DNA of 33,541 bases, from NCBI GenBank assembly GCA_018058425.1, contig JAGOZX010000030.1, positions 1 to 33,541 of the forward strand, read 5' to 3'. The notes below the pieces were generated by a model. That model saw only the letters and a program-made list of their open reading frames with translations, was not told where the DNA came from and searched no databases. The first letter of the stretch is position 1. Every line of letters begins with the position of its first letter. Shown here piece by piece: positions 12,623 through 21,598 of the stretch. This DNA comes from Sebaldella sp. Lineage in GTDB: Bacteria; Fusobacteriota; Fusobacteriia; Fusobacteriales; Leptotrichiaceae. The translations under genes were made by a program, and so were the position numbers.

Positions 12623-12628
12623 GTAAAG
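12613..12628 (+). promoter_or_regulatory. Leader hairpin upstream of the ABC exporter terminator
   Basis: CTTTAC (12613-12618) and GTAAAG (12623-12628) form a perfect 6-bp stem around an ATGA loop. Its 3' arm shares two bases with the next hairpin, so the two stems touch. It may be one half of an attenuator. Confidence 0.4.
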
Positions 12629-12663
12629 AATACCCAAAAAAGGTATTCTATTTTTATTTTTTT
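12627..12663 (+). terminator. Terminator/attenuator hairpin in the ABC exporter leader
   Basis: AGAATACC (12627-12634) pairs perfectly with GGTATTCT (12642-12649) around a 7-nt A-rich loop. The tail ATTTTTATTTTTTT follows. It has the form of an intrinsic terminator but lies 77 bp downstream of a strong promoter and 33 bp before the ABC gene. It therefore either ends read-through from the autotransporter or attenuates the ABC operon. Confidence 0.75.
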
Positions 12664-12695
12664 AATTAAAATAAATTTAGCCATAGGAGGAAAAA

Positions 12696-14426
12696 ATGAA
12701 TTTAATGTGGTATTATGCAAAAAAATATAAGAAATATATATATTTAAATTTTATATGTGTATTTAGTTTCATACTAATTGAGCTTGGACTTCCAACTCTT
12801 TTGGCAAAAATTATAGACGAGGGACTTGTCCCAAGAGATTTTGAAGTAGTAAAAAGTGTAGCTTTATGGATGTTTGTAATTTGTTTTGTAGGCTTAGTAG
12901 GCTTAATTGTTCTTGCATATTGTGTCAGTAGAATTTCAACAAGTGTTATTCGAGATATTCGAGATGATATTTTTGAAAAAATACAGGAATTTTCACATGA
13001 AGAATATGATAAATTTGGAATTTCATATCTAGTGACATCTACTACTAATGATGCTTTTCAAGTAATGACTTTTTTACAAATGATTTTACGTATAGGTATG
13101 ATAGCACCGTTAATGTTCGTCTCAAGTTTTGTGATGATTATTTATAAAAGTCCATCATTATCATTGAGTGTTTTAATAGCAGTTCCATTTTTATTAATAG
13201 GTGTGCTTTGGATAGGGAAAAGATCTGAACCATTATCAGAAAAGCAACAAAAGGGACTTGATGATATAAATACTAATTTAAGAGAAAGTCTCACTGGATT
13301 AAGAGTAATCAGGGCCTTTGTCAATGAAAAATTTCAAGAAGAAAGATTTGAACAAGTAAATAGAAGTTATGCAGAGATATCTAAAAAATTATTTAAGTTA
13401 ATGGCATTTGCTTTACCAGGATTCTCGTTTATTTTTAATATAATACTCGCTTTTGTAATATGGTTTGGTTCTAAGCAGATAAATACCGGAACATTACAAG
13501 TGGGAGAACTTGTTGCCTTTATAGAATATATATTTCATGCGTTATTTTCATTTATGCTTTTTGCTACTGTATTTATGATGTATCCTAGAGCAGCAGTTTC
13601 AGCACATAGAATAGAAAGAATCCTACAAACAAAACCCACTATTTCTGAAAATGAAGGTGGAGTTGTAGAATCAGAAACTCATGGTTATATTACATTTGAA
13701 AATGTAACATTTGCTTATCCCGGTAATACTGATGAGCCAATAATAAGAGATATAAATTTTACTGCAAAACCTGGGGAAACAGTGGCTTTTATAGGAAGTA
13801 CAGGAAGCGGAAAATCAACTTTAATTCAATTGATTCCACGTTTTTATGATGTAACAAAGGGAAAGATTTTAATAGATGGAATAGATGTAAGAGATTATCG
13901 TTTAAGTGCTTTACGTGACAAAATAGGTTTTATTCCACAGAAAGCATTATTATTTTCAGGAACTATAGCAGAAAATATTCGTTATGGAAAACATGATGCT
14001 ACAGAAAATGAAGTAGGGGAAGCTTCTGAGGTTGCTCAAGCTATTGATTTTATAAATCTTAAGACAAACCAATTTGAGGAGTACTTATCAGAAGGTGGAA
14101 ATAATATGTCTGGTGGGCAAAAGCAACGTTTATCAATAGCACGTGCAGTTGTTAAAAAACCAGATATTTATATATTTGATGATTCTTTCTCTGCACTTGA
14201 TTATCAAACAGATGCTAAACTAAGAGCACGTCTGAAAGAAGTAACAACAGATTCTACAGTTTTAATAGTAGCACAACGTGTAGGAACAATAATGGATGCA
14301 GATAAAATTTTAGTTTTAAATGAAGGTGTTGTTGTAGCAGAAGGAACACATAAGGAACTTCTGAAAACAAGTGATATTTATTACGATATTGCATCATCAC
14401 AACTGTCTGAGGAGGAATTATCATGA
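12696..14426 (+). CDS. Heterodimeric ABC exporter subunit with degenerate ATP site
   Basis: This is a half-transporter of 576 residues with an N-terminal six-helix transmembrane domain (about 1-310) and a C-terminal nucleotide-binding domain. Walker A is GSTGSGKST at 367-375 and the signature is SGGQ at 472-475. Walker B ends IYIFDD with Asp495-Asp496, so the catalytic Glu is replaced by Asp. This marks it as the degenerate partner of a heterodimeric exporter of the LmrC/BmrC/TM287 type. Transported substrates of this family are drugs, lipids or peptides; none can be assigned here. An AGGAGG site precedes the ATG. It overlaps the next gene by 4 bp (ATGA), indicating translational coupling. 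Confidence 0.92.
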   Translation: MNLMWYYAKKYKKYIYLNFICVFSFILIELGLPTLLAKIIDEGLVPRDFEVVKSVALWMFVICFVGLVGLIVLAYCVSRISTSVIRDIRDDIFEKIQEFSHEEYDKFGISYLVTSTTNDAFQVMTFLQMILRIGMIAPLMFVSSFVMIIYKSPSLSLSVLIAVPFLLIGVLWIGKRSEPLSEKQQKGLDDINTNLRESLTGLRVIRAFVNEKFQEERFEQVNRSYAEISKKLFKLMAFALPGFSFIFNIILAFVIWFGSKQINTGTLQVGELVAFIEYIFHALFSFMLFATVFMMYPRAAVSAHRIERILQTKPTISENEGGVVESETHGYITFENVTFAYPGNTDEPIIRDINFTAKPGETVAFIGSTGSGKSTLIQLIPRFYDVTKGKILIDGIDVRDYRLSALRDKIGFIPQKALLFSGTIAENIRYGKHDATENEVGEASEVAQAIDFINLKTNQFEEYLSEGGNNMSGGQKQRLSIARAVVKKPDIYIFDDSFSALDYQTDAKLRARLKEVTTDSTVLIVAQRVGTIMDADKILVLNEGVVVAEGTHKELLKTSDIYYDIASSQLSEEELS

Positions 14427-16195
14427 AAGAATTTTTTTCCAGCCTTAAGCGTTTAGGAAAGTACCTAAAACCATATAAAAGTAATTTTATTTTCTCACTA
14501 GTTTTAGTAGTAATAGCAGTAGTTGGAAACTCACTAATTCCTTTTATTGTTGGTCTTGGAATAACAGAAATGACAAGTAATGTTGCCGATATGTTAAGAG
14601 GATTAGAAGGAGCAGGAATTAATTTTCCATATGTTGCCGAAATTATAATAATTACACTACTTATTGCATTCACAAATCAAGTGACAACATATTATGCTAG
14701 TTTTTTGATGACGAATGTAGTACAGGGAACAATGAAGGATTTAAGAGAAGATATTGATAAAAAAATTAATAGATTACCCGTGTCATATTTTGATAAAAAT
14801 CAACAGGGAAATATACTAAGCAGAATTACAAATGATGTGGATGCTATAAATAACGCAATGCAGCAAGGTTTAGTACAAATTATTACATCAATATTAGGAA
14901 TTATTTTATCTGTAGTAATGATGTTTATTTTATCAGTTCCAATGGCGTCAATAGCTATTTTAATTATACCATTATCACTTATAATCTCAAGAATTATAGT
15001 AAAAAAATCACAGAAGTATTTTACAGGTCAGCAAAATGCTTTAGGAGATTTAAATGGTTACGTACAAGAAAGTTATAGTGGATTTTCTATTATTAAACTT
15101 TATGACAAAGAGACTGATGCCCTAGAAGGTTTTAAAAATATCAATCATAAGCTGGCTGATTTTGGATTTAAAGCTTCCTTTATGTCAGGACTTATAAATC
15201 CACTTGTTGGACTAGTAGTAAACCTTTCTTATGCTAGTATGACAATATTGGGTGGTTATTATGTTATATTTGGAGCGATGACAATTGGGGGATTACAGGC
15301 ATTTATACAATATATTTGGCTTATAAATCAGCCTTTAAGTCAAATAACACAATTAACTGGGATATTGCAAAGTTCTGGAGCTGCTGTTCAGAGGGTATTT
15401 GAAATTTTAGATGAAGAAGAGGAAGAGTCAGAAATAGATAAAACTGCTATTCCTGAAAAAATTGAAGGAAATATAAGTTTTGAGCATGTTTCTTTTGGAT
15501 ATAATCCGGAAACTCCATTAATAAAAGATCTTAACTTTGAAGTGAAAAGTGGTCAAACTATAGCTATTGTTGGACCTACAGGAGCAGGAAAAACGACATT
15601 AATAAATTTACTTATGCGTTTTTACGATATAGACAGCGGAGAAATAAAAATAGATGGTGTGAGTACTAAGGACATGAAACGTTCATATGTGAGATCATTA
15701 TTTGGAATGGTACTTCAAGATGCATGGCTTTATCATGCAAGTATTTCTGATAATATTCGTTTTGCTAAATTAGATGCCACAGAATACGAGGTAGTGGATG
15801 CTGCAAAAACTGCAAATGTTCATCACTTTATCAGAACGCTGCCAGATGGATATGAAATGGTTTTAAATAAAGAAGCTTCTAATATTTCGCAGGGACAGAA
15901 ACAGCTATTAACTATTGCACGTGTTGTAATAGCAGATCCTAAAATATTGATACTAGATGAGGCTACGAGTTCTGTGGATACAAGGCTAGAGATGTTAATA
16001 CAAAAAGCCATGAAAAAAGTTATGAAAGGGCGTACAAGTTTTGTTATTGCACATCGATTATCAACAATAAGGGATGCTGATTTGATTTTAGTTATGGATC
16101 AAGGTGAAATAGTGGAACAAGGAACTCATGAGAGCTTGTTGGCTAAAAATGGACTCTATGAGATGTTATATAATAGTCAGTTTACTCAAGAATAA
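14423..16195 (+). CDS. Heterodimeric ABC exporter subunit with catalytic Walker B
   Basis: This is the second half-transporter, 590 residues, with a six-helix membrane domain (about 15-325) and an ATPase domain. Walker A is GPTGAGKTT at 384-392. Walker B ILILDEATSS has the canonical Asp512-Glu513. The signature is SQGQ at 489-492 instead of SGGQ. In the dimer this deviant signature would face the degenerate Walker B of the upstream protein, so one site is catalytic and one is regulatory, as described for TM287/288. The H-loop IAHRLSTIRDAD is intact. The start overlaps the stop of the first subunit, and GAGGAATTATC just upstream gives the ribosome binding site. Confidence 0.92.
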   Translation: MKEFFSSLKRLGKYLKPYKSNFIFSLVLVVIAVVGNSLIPFIVGLGITEMTSNVADMLRGLEGAGINFPYVAEIIIITLLIAFTNQVTTYYASFLMTNVVQGTMKDLREDIDKKINRLPVSYFDKNQQGNILSRITNDVDAINNAMQQGLVQIITSILGIILSVVMMFILSVPMASIAILIIPLSLIISRIIVKKSQKYFTGQQNALGDLNGYVQESYSGFSIIKLYDKETDALEGFKNINHKLADFGFKASFMSGLINPLVGLVVNLSYASMTILGGYYVIFGAMTIGGLQAFIQYIWLINQPLSQITQLTGILQSSGAAVQRVFEILDEEEEESEIDKTAIPEKIEGNISFEHVSFGYNPETPLIKDLNFEVKSGQTIAIVGPTGAGKTTLINLLMRFYDIDSGEIKIDGVSTKDMKRSYVRSLFGMVLQDAWLYHASISDNIRFAKLDATEYEVVDAAKTANVHHFIRTLPDGYEMVLNKEASNISQGQKQLLTIARVVIADPKILILDEATSSVDTRLEMLIQKAMKKVMKGRTSFVIAHRLSTIRDADLILVMDQGEIVEQGTHESLLAKNGLYEMLYNSQFTQE

Positions 16196-16211
16196 GTTTA
16201 GAAATAAAAAA

Positions 16212-16240
16212 TTGATAAACAAAGTTTAAAGTGATAGAAT
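16212..16240 (+). promoter_or_regulatory. Sigma-70 promoter for the small-gene operon
   Basis: TTGATA at 16212-16217 and extended -10 TGA-TAGAAT (hexamer 16235-16240) are 17 bp apart. The promoter lies just after the ABC stop codon and drives the three small genes starting at 16322. Confidence 0.6.
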
Positions 16241-16321
16241 TATAGTAATATAATTTTATCATTTTTTTTATTATAGTTCTTATATTAATAAAATTTATAT
16301 TAAAACTAAGGAGAGATATAA

Positions 16322-16654
16322 TTGGAGCATATAAAAATTTTAAATTTATTTGGAACAATAATTAGTTACTTTTCGATAATGATTATAGTGTGGGGTGTGG
16401 TAACATCACTTTACAGATTTTTATTAAATGAGGTTTCTAAGGCTGATAATAAAGAAAAAGCTTATACAAGAGGAGAGATTAGAGCATCTTTGGGATCTTT
16501 TATACTGTTTGGTCTTGAGATACTAATAGCGGCAGATATTATAGATACAATAGCACGTCCAGAAATAAATGAAATAATAATACTTGTGGCAATAGTACTT
16601 ATAAGAACTTTTATATCATATTTTTTACAAAAAGAAATAGAGGATGCAAGATAA
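16322..16654 (+). CDS. DUF1622 family membrane protein
   Basis: This 110-residue protein has a hydrophobic N-terminal segment (about 10-32), a polar loop with TRGEIRASLGSF, and two further hydrophobic segments. The motifs LGSFILFGLEILIAADIIDT and LIRTFISYFLQKEIE are characteristic of DUF1622, a family of small membrane proteins of unknown function. The start is TTG at 16322, supported by AAGGAG about 8 nt upstream and by alignment of the N-terminus with the family from memory. It is probably cotranscribed with the next two genes. Confidence 0.8.
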   Translation: MEHIKILNLFGTIISYFSIMIIVWGVVTSLYRFLLNEVSKADNKEKAYTRGEIRASLGSFILFGLEILIAADIIDTIARPEINEIIILVAIVLIRTFISYFLQKEIEDAR

Positions 16655-16689
16655 ATGAGTAAAGTTATAAAAAAAACTTAGGAGGATTA

Positions 16690-17136
16690 ATGGAAAATGA
16701 ATTGATAGGCGAAAAAAGAGTTGTTACTGCAAATAAAACAATGAAATATGTTGGGATTGGTTTAATGGTCTTAGCAATTGTTGTATTAATTTCTAATTTT
16801 TCAATGATCGGATATGGCATTAAAGGGATTATTGGTCCTATCTTAGCAGCTGGATTTTTTGGTTATTCTGGTTTTAAAACATTTACAGCAGGAAATGGTT
16901 CACTAGATATACACGATAATGGTATGATAATTAATCATGGAAAGAATTCGAATACTGTAATGTTTTCTGAAATAGAAGGAGTAGAATATAGGGAAGAGAG
17001 AGTCTTGCCTACAAGAAAAATACCTTTTTACTGGGAATACGCATATTTAACACTGAAAAATGGAGTACAAGTTAAAATACCATTTTCTACAGATAGTGAA
17101 TTAAAAAAGGAACTTTCAAAGATAGAAACTTATTAA
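16690..17136 (+). CDS. Membrane-anchored protein with a possible PH-like domain
   Basis: I do not recognise this 148-residue protein as a named family. It has two adjacent hydrophobic helices (about 18-62) and then a soluble beta-rich C-terminal half, including SLDIHDNGMIINHGK and YLTLKNGVQVKIPF. That pattern resembles the bacterial PH-like domains found in small membrane proteins. AGGAGG lies 6 nt before the ATG. It is 35 bp downstream of the DUF1622 gene in the same direction. Function unknown; a role in envelope stress or membrane sensing would be a guess. Confidence 0.7.
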   Translation: MENELIGEKRVVTANKTMKYVGIGLMVLAIVVLISNFSMIGYGIKGIIGPILAAGFFGYSGFKTFTAGNGSLDIHDNGMIINHGKNSNTVMFSEIEGVEYREERVLPTRKIPFYWEYAYLTLKNGVQVKIPFSTDSELKKELSKIETY

Positions 17137-17180
17137 AAGACTAATGCAAAACAAATTTTATAATTAGAAAGAGGAAAAAA

Positions 17181-17546
17181 ATGGAAAAACTATTTGATGA
17201 AACTAATGAATATAACTCGAATTACTACCGTACAATTTGGTATGGTTATATTGATATAAGTGGGAACTTGAATAAAGAGCTAGTAAATACACTAGTTTCA
17301 ATTATAAAAAATGACTTAGCTGAAAATGTAGATAAGTCTTTAGCGGCTAGTCATTGGGTTTTTTACACAAAGGATGTTAGTGAAGATGCAATAGAGGAAA
17401 AGGTGCGTCCTTCTATAATGATTCGTGAAAGTCAAGGAGTATTTGTTTCTAATTATAATATGAGTGATTTTGATTTTGTAACGGCATTTGATAAGATTAA
17501 TAAGTTTAGAATAGATTTAGAAAATCAGCTTCAAATTTTTAATTAA
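17181..17546 (+). CDS. Hypothetical protein, 121 residues
   Basis: This is a soluble acidic protein with no signal peptide, no membrane segment and no motif that I recognise. It begins MEKLFDETNEYNSNYY. The middle part, SHWVFYTKDVSEDAIEEKVR, looks like a mixed alpha/beta fold. GAAAGAGG precedes the ATG. It lies 44 bp after the PH-like gene and ends just before a composite repeat block and a bidirectional terminator. It is probably the last gene of the small operon. Codon use and base composition are like those of its neighbours. Confidence 0.7.
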   Translation: MEKLFDETNEYNSNYYRTIWYGYIDISGNLNKELVNTLVSIIKNDLAENVDKSLAASHWVFYTKDVSEDAIEEKVRPSIMIRESQGVFVSNYNMSDFDFVTAFDKINKFRIDLENQLQIFN

Positions 17547-17548
17547 TA

Positions 17549-17850
17549 ATGTAATTTTATTTAGGTAATTTCTAGTTGTTTTGCGGTTGAATACGAATTC
17601 ACGTTATGGATTCTCACGTCACTACGTTCCTCAGAATGACAGGATGCAGGGATATTCTTATATTTTAATAGTGTGAAGTAGAAGTAAAGCCTTTAAAGTT
17701 GTCATCCAGAGGAATGTAATGACGTAGGGATCTATAAAGTTGCTAAATTTTAGAATGTAATTTTATTTAGGTAATTTCTAGTTGTTTTGCGGTTGAATAC
17801 GAATTCATGTTATGGATTCTCACGTCACTGCGTTCCTCAGAATGACAGGA
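17549..17850. repeat. Dispersed palindromic repeat, composite block 2 (direct-inverted-direct)
   Basis: Three copies of the 32-bp core occur: direct 17609-17640, inverted 17701-17733, direct 17815-17846. The direct copies lie in a longer unit of about 96 bp repeated at an offset of 206 bp (17549-17644 and 17755-17850), starting ATGTAATTTTATTTAGGTAA. The same layout and flanking text recur at 22501-22841. It overlaps no credible gene. The rest of the gap 17547-17985 holds only the terminator at 17917-17963. Confidence 0.88.
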
Positions 17851-17916
17851 TGCTAGGTTTTTCCTGTCAGATAGCTTATTATTTTAATATGGAAAAAACT
17901 ATAGAGACTTATAAAA

Positions 17917-17963
17917 TAAAAAACATGGGTTGTTTCAATATCGAAACAACCCATGTTTTTATT
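17917..17963. terminator. Bidirectional terminator between the small operon and the helicase
   Basis: A perfect 18-bp stem, AAAAACATGGGTTGTTTC and its complement, surrounds a 6-nt loop AATATC. It is flanked by A and T runs on both sides. It lies between two convergent transcription units and can stop both strands. Confidence 0.92.
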
Positions 17964-17985
17964 AAGAGATACTTTTTATTATCTG

Positions 17986-20900
17986 TTAAATATCAAATAA
18001 ATTTTTAATATCTTCTTCTGAAAGTGTATTTATCAATTTTCCTTCATTCTGTAGAACACTTTCAATTAATTTTTGCTTTTTTTCTTGTAATTTTGTAATT
18101 TTTTCTTCAATTGTTCCTTTTGTAATAAGCTTAATTACTTGAACACTATTTTTTTGTCCAATTCTATGAGCTCTGTCTGAAGCTTGATTTTCAACACTTG
18201 GATTCCACCAAGGATCCACATGGATTACAGTGTCAGAACCAACAAGGTTTAATCCTGTTCCCCCAGCTTTTAATGAAATTAGAAATATTGGAACTTCTTT
18301 ATTATTAAAATCATTTACTAATCTCAGTCTCTCTTTTGGTTTTATTTTCCCATCTAAGTAATAATGCTCTATTCCTTTATTCTTTAATTCATCAGAAATT
18401 AGTTTTAACATCGTAGTAAATTGAGAAAAAACTAAAGTTTTATGATTACCAGAAATTAATTCGTCTAGTAATTCAAAAAGTGCCTCAAATTTACCACTTC
18501 CGCCCTTATAATTATCAATAAATAATTTTGGGTGACAGCAAATTTGTCTCAATCTAGTCAATAAAGAGAATATTTTTATTTGATTTTTAGATAATTCTTT
18601 ATTTTCTATATCAGTTTCTATTTCTTTTTTAGCCAAAGCCAATTGAGCCTGATAGAGTTTTTTCTGCTCCACATCAAGATCACATAATTGATGTGTTTCT
18701 ATTTTTGGTGGCAATTCCAATAAAACATCTTTTTTTAAACGTCTTAGTATAAATGGTTTAATGTGAAAATTCAATGATTCTAGTGCATACTTATCATCAA
18801 GTTTCATAATAGGAGATGAATAATTTCTGGTAAAATAACCCTGATTACCCAAATATCCGGGCATTATAAAATCAAAGATAGACCAAAGCTCCGTAAGATT
18901 ATTTTCTATTGGTGTTCCAGTTAGTGCAAATCTATATTTGGCATTAACAGTTTTTATAGCCTTTGTTAAGTTTATTGATGGATTTTTTATATGCTGTGCT
19001 TCATCTAAAAAACAAAAACTAAATGATAAATCACTATATGTTTTCATATCACTTCTATAAAGAGAGTATGAGGTAATTATAACATCATAATCACGGATAT
19101 TTTTTAGAAGTTTTTCTCTTTGTGGAATAGAACCGTCCACTAGCAATACCTTTAACTTAGAAGAGAATTTCTTTATTTCCTCATCCCAGTTATATAATAA
19201 AGTCTTAGGAACCACAATTAAAGCAGGTTCAGTTAATTTTGTCTTTGTAAGCAAAGCAATAACTTGTAGTGTTTTACCCAGACCCATATCATCGGCTAAT
19301 ATACCACCTAGTTTAATTTGAGTTAATGATTCTAACCATTGGATTCCAAAACGCTGATAATCACGAAGTGTAACATTTTCTAATAAAGAATCATCATATT
19401 TTTTTATGCTTATATTTTTTATTTTTTTTATGTACTTATCGAGTTCATTATTTTTAGTATAAGTGTCAGTAAAGTATTCTTCGCCCATAAGATCAACATA
19501 AAAAGATTTATATTGTGGGATTTTTATTTCAGATGAAAATTTACCTTTTTCAGGTATTAATTTTTCTATTGAACCAAGTTGATTTTTTAATGTTTCATTA
19601 TTTAGGTCAATAAAATTACCATCTTTTAATCTATAAAATTGCTTTTTTAATCGATAATTATGATAAAGTTCTTCCATTTCAAGTGGAGTCATATTTTCCA
19701 TTTGAAAATCAATACTGAGTAAACTTTCTTCTAATTGTACATTCATATTTAATTTTTTATTATTTCTTGTACTTTTTACTTTTTTATCTAAGAAAACAGA
19801 AGAAATTTCTTGTAATTCAGTCAGATCCTGAAAAAGAAAATTATAAATTTCATTTTCAATATTCATAATATAATGTGATTCTAATTTTTCTGTTTTATCT
19901 ACATATTTAAGCCTGTATTTGCTGAAAAAATTCCTTATAATAACCTCTTGTGATCTATCCACTTTTACTATTTTTTTAGTTTTACTAAAAATAGTCCCAT
20001 CTAGTGAAAATATAGAGTCTCCATATGTATAATGTACCCTTATTAATAAGTTATTTCCCTGAGTTTCAATATAAATCTTAGTTTCTAAATCTTCTTTGAT
20101 TTCTTCATAAGATACAGATTTAGGCAAATAAACATTTTGTTTTTTCATAAGATAAGGAACAACTTTATTTAGAAAAATATCTTCATTATTTTTTTGAATC
20201 TTAAAATCCTCTATTTTTAGTTGGTGTAATCTAAACAATGGTTTGAGATATTTATTTTCTTCCTCAGTTGATAAATAAGCGATATTATCCTGTATATAAA
20301 TTCCTGAGTCAAGAAGTGTTTTAGAATCATAAATTTCCTGACCTGCTGTTTTTAAAATAAAATTGTCATCTTGAGCAAGTAAATAAAAATCCAGTTTAGG
20401 AAGCTCTTTTTTTACAAAAAGTTCTCTTTTCTGAAAATTATGTCCATATTTCAAATTTAGTTTTATCTTTTGATCTTCGAAAATTTCCATAAATTTTCTT
20501 ATGTCTTCTGGTAAAAGAAGGTACTTTTTTCCATCTATTAAAAAATTTACAAAAGTAGAAGCTCCTAAAAGATACTTTAAATTTCTTTCTTTATAAAAAG
20601 AATATATAATAAAATCAAGAATTTTTTTTGAATTTGAATGAAATCGATCCTTACTAAAATCACATGTTAAATTTTTTCCAAACTCCATTTTGCTTTCATT
20701 TCTTAATGCTGTAATAAATGACTGTGTATCTCTTAAGACATACTTGTGCCTTCCTTGATAGCCAATTTTATATTCTATATATGGTTGATAATCAGATAAG
20801 TAAATATCATAATCTAATTCCAGATAATCTGTATTATAGTTTCTTTCTTTTAATATCTGATAATGATCCATCAAAATTTCAACTTCTCTAGCTTGATTTT

Positions 20901-21369
20901 TTTTAGGAATTATTCTATTTGAATCTTGATTTTTTTGGGGCTCAAAAAAGTTCTCTAACATATCAGGTATATCAAAATCACTGTATTTACTACTTGATTT
21001 CATATTATCACTATATATATCAGAAGAATATATTTCTTCTTTTGGATTAGAATCATCAGATTTAGGATTTTTTTCCAAAAGAGTTTGAAGTTCTATTAAA
21101 GTTGCTACAATGTGCTTACAGCCGCCACTATATTTGCTAAAAGCAATACAGTTACATTCACATCTATAATTTACAATGTCAGAATCCTTATTTAAACCAA
21201 CAGATATATTATATATATTATCTGTTCCTTGTACTTTAGCATTCCAATTTAAACCATATGAATCCATGCTTTGAAGATCAAGTACTTTTTTTTGATTGTA
21301 ATAATTTAATCCTCTTAAGTAAACCGCGTAGTTTGAGGCAAAGTTTTCAATATCATTTAGACTTATCAT
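17986..21369 (-). CDS. SNF2/Swi2-family DNA helicase with SWIM zinc finger
   Basis: This 1127-residue ATP-dependent DNA translocase is of the bacterial SNF2 (HepA-like) type. A SWIM zinc finger lies at about 65-86 (CECNC ... GGCKH), followed by the SNF2-associated bacterial region (about 300-680). The ATPase core has LADDMGLGKTLQ (Walker A, about 690), DEAQ in LDEAQHIKNP (about 787), the SALTGTPIENN-type motif III (FALTGTPIENN) and the C-terminal SDRAHRIGQ motif VI (about 1060). Start: an ATG exists at 21399, but it falls near the predicted transcription start. The ATG at 21369 has GGAG 6 nt upstream and is preferred. It stands alone, not beside obvious phage-defence or restriction genes, so a general role in nucleic-acid or RNA polymerase remodelling is the plain reading. 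Confidence 0.93.
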   Translation of the reverse strand: MISLNDIENFASNYAVYLRGLNYYNQKKVLDLQSMDSYGLNWNAKVQGTDNIYNISVGLNKDSDIVNYRCECNCIAFSKYSGGCKHIVATLIELQTLLEKNPKSDDSNPKEEIYSSDIYSDNMKSSSKYSDFDIPDMLENFFEPQKNQDSNRIIPKKNQAREVEILMDHYQILKERNYNTDYLELDYDIYLSDYQPYIEYKIGYQGRHKYVLRDTQSFITALRNESKMEFGKNLTCDFSKDRFHSNSKKILDFIIYSFYKERNLKYLLGASTFVNFLIDGKKYLLLPEDIRKFMEIFEDQKIKLNLKYGHNFQKRELFVKKELPKLDFYLLAQDDNFILKTAGQEIYDSKTLLDSGIYIQDNIAYLSTEEENKYLKPLFRLHQLKIEDFKIQKNNEDIFLNKVVPYLMKKQNVYLPKSVSYEEIKEDLETKIYIETQGNNLLIRVHYTYGDSIFSLDGTIFSKTKKIVKVDRSQEVIIRNFFSKYRLKYVDKTEKLESHYIMNIENEIYNFLFQDLTELQEISSVFLDKKVKSTRNNKKLNMNVQLEESLLSIDFQMENMTPLEMEELYHNYRLKKQFYRLKDGNFIDLNNETLKNQLGSIEKLIPEKGKFSSEIKIPQYKSFYVDLMGEEYFTDTYTKNNELDKYIKKIKNISIKKYDDSLLENVTLRDYQRFGIQWLESLTQIKLGGILADDMGLGKTLQVIALLTKTKLTEPALIVVPKTLLYNWDEEIKKFSSKLKVLLVDGSIPQREKLLKNIRDYDVIITSYSLYRSDMKTYSDLSFSFCFLDEAQHIKNPSINLTKAIKTVNAKYRFALTGTPIENNLTELWSIFDFIMPGYLGNQGYFTRNYSSPIMKLDDKYALESLNFHIKPFILRRLKKDVLLELPPKIETHQLCDLDVEQKKLYQAQLALAKKEIETDIENKELSKNQIKIFSLLTRLRQICCHPKLFIDNYKGGSGKFEALFELLDELISGNHKTLVFSQFTTMLKLISDELKNKGIEHYYLDGKIKPKERLRLVNDFNNKEVPIFLISLKAGGTGLNLVGSDTVIHVDPWWNPSVENQASDRAHRIGQKNSVQVIKLITKGTIEEKITKLQEKKQKLIESVLQNEGKLINTLSEEDIKNLFDI

Positions 21370-21401
21370 TTCATTCTCCAATATTTTAATTATTATCATA
21401 T

Positions 21402-21410
21402 ATTATAACA
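21402..21410 (-). promoter_or_regulatory. Extended -10 promoter of the SNF2 helicase
   Basis: On the minus strand TGT-TATAAT reads from 21410 to 21402. No good -35 is present at 16-18 bp. Transcription would begin close to 21395, which makes the upstream ATG at 21399 untranslated and supports the start at 21369. Confidence 0.55.
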
Positions 21411-21539
21411 TATTTTCGAGAAACTTAAAAAAATAAGTATGTCAAATCAAAAAAAAAGTTTAAAATAAGAGCTGACTAAGGAAAAAGTAATATACTAATT
21501 GTAGCTAATAAAGAGGAATTTTTTTAAATACAATACTTC

Positions 21540-21562
21540 CTTATTTATAAAAAATAAATAAG
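21540..21562. other. Intergenic AT-rich hairpin
   Basis: CTTATTTAT (21540-21548) and ATAAATAAG (21554-21562) form a perfect 9-bp stem with an AAAAA loop, immediately before the terminator hairpin at 21565. Together they could be the 3' end of a short plus-strand transcript. Confidence 0.4.
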
Positions 21563-21564
21563 TT

Positions 21565-21598
21565 ATCTGTCAGTTGCCCGGTTGACAGATTTTTTTAT
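21565..21598 (+). terminator. Orphan intrinsic terminator upstream of the DedA gene
   Basis: ATCTGTCA (21565-21572) pairs perfectly with TGACAGAT (21583-21590) and is followed by TTTTTTAT. The nearest upstream gene is on the other strand, so no known plus-strand gene ends here. It could close a small RNA or leader transcript from about 21450, or act on read-through. The -10 of the DedA gene lies downstream, so this is not the DedA leader. Confidence 0.75.

Noticed and set aside
17787-18008. 73-codon open frame on the plus strand
   Set aside because: It is built from the repeat, the perfect bidirectional terminator and the end of the helicase gene on the other strand.
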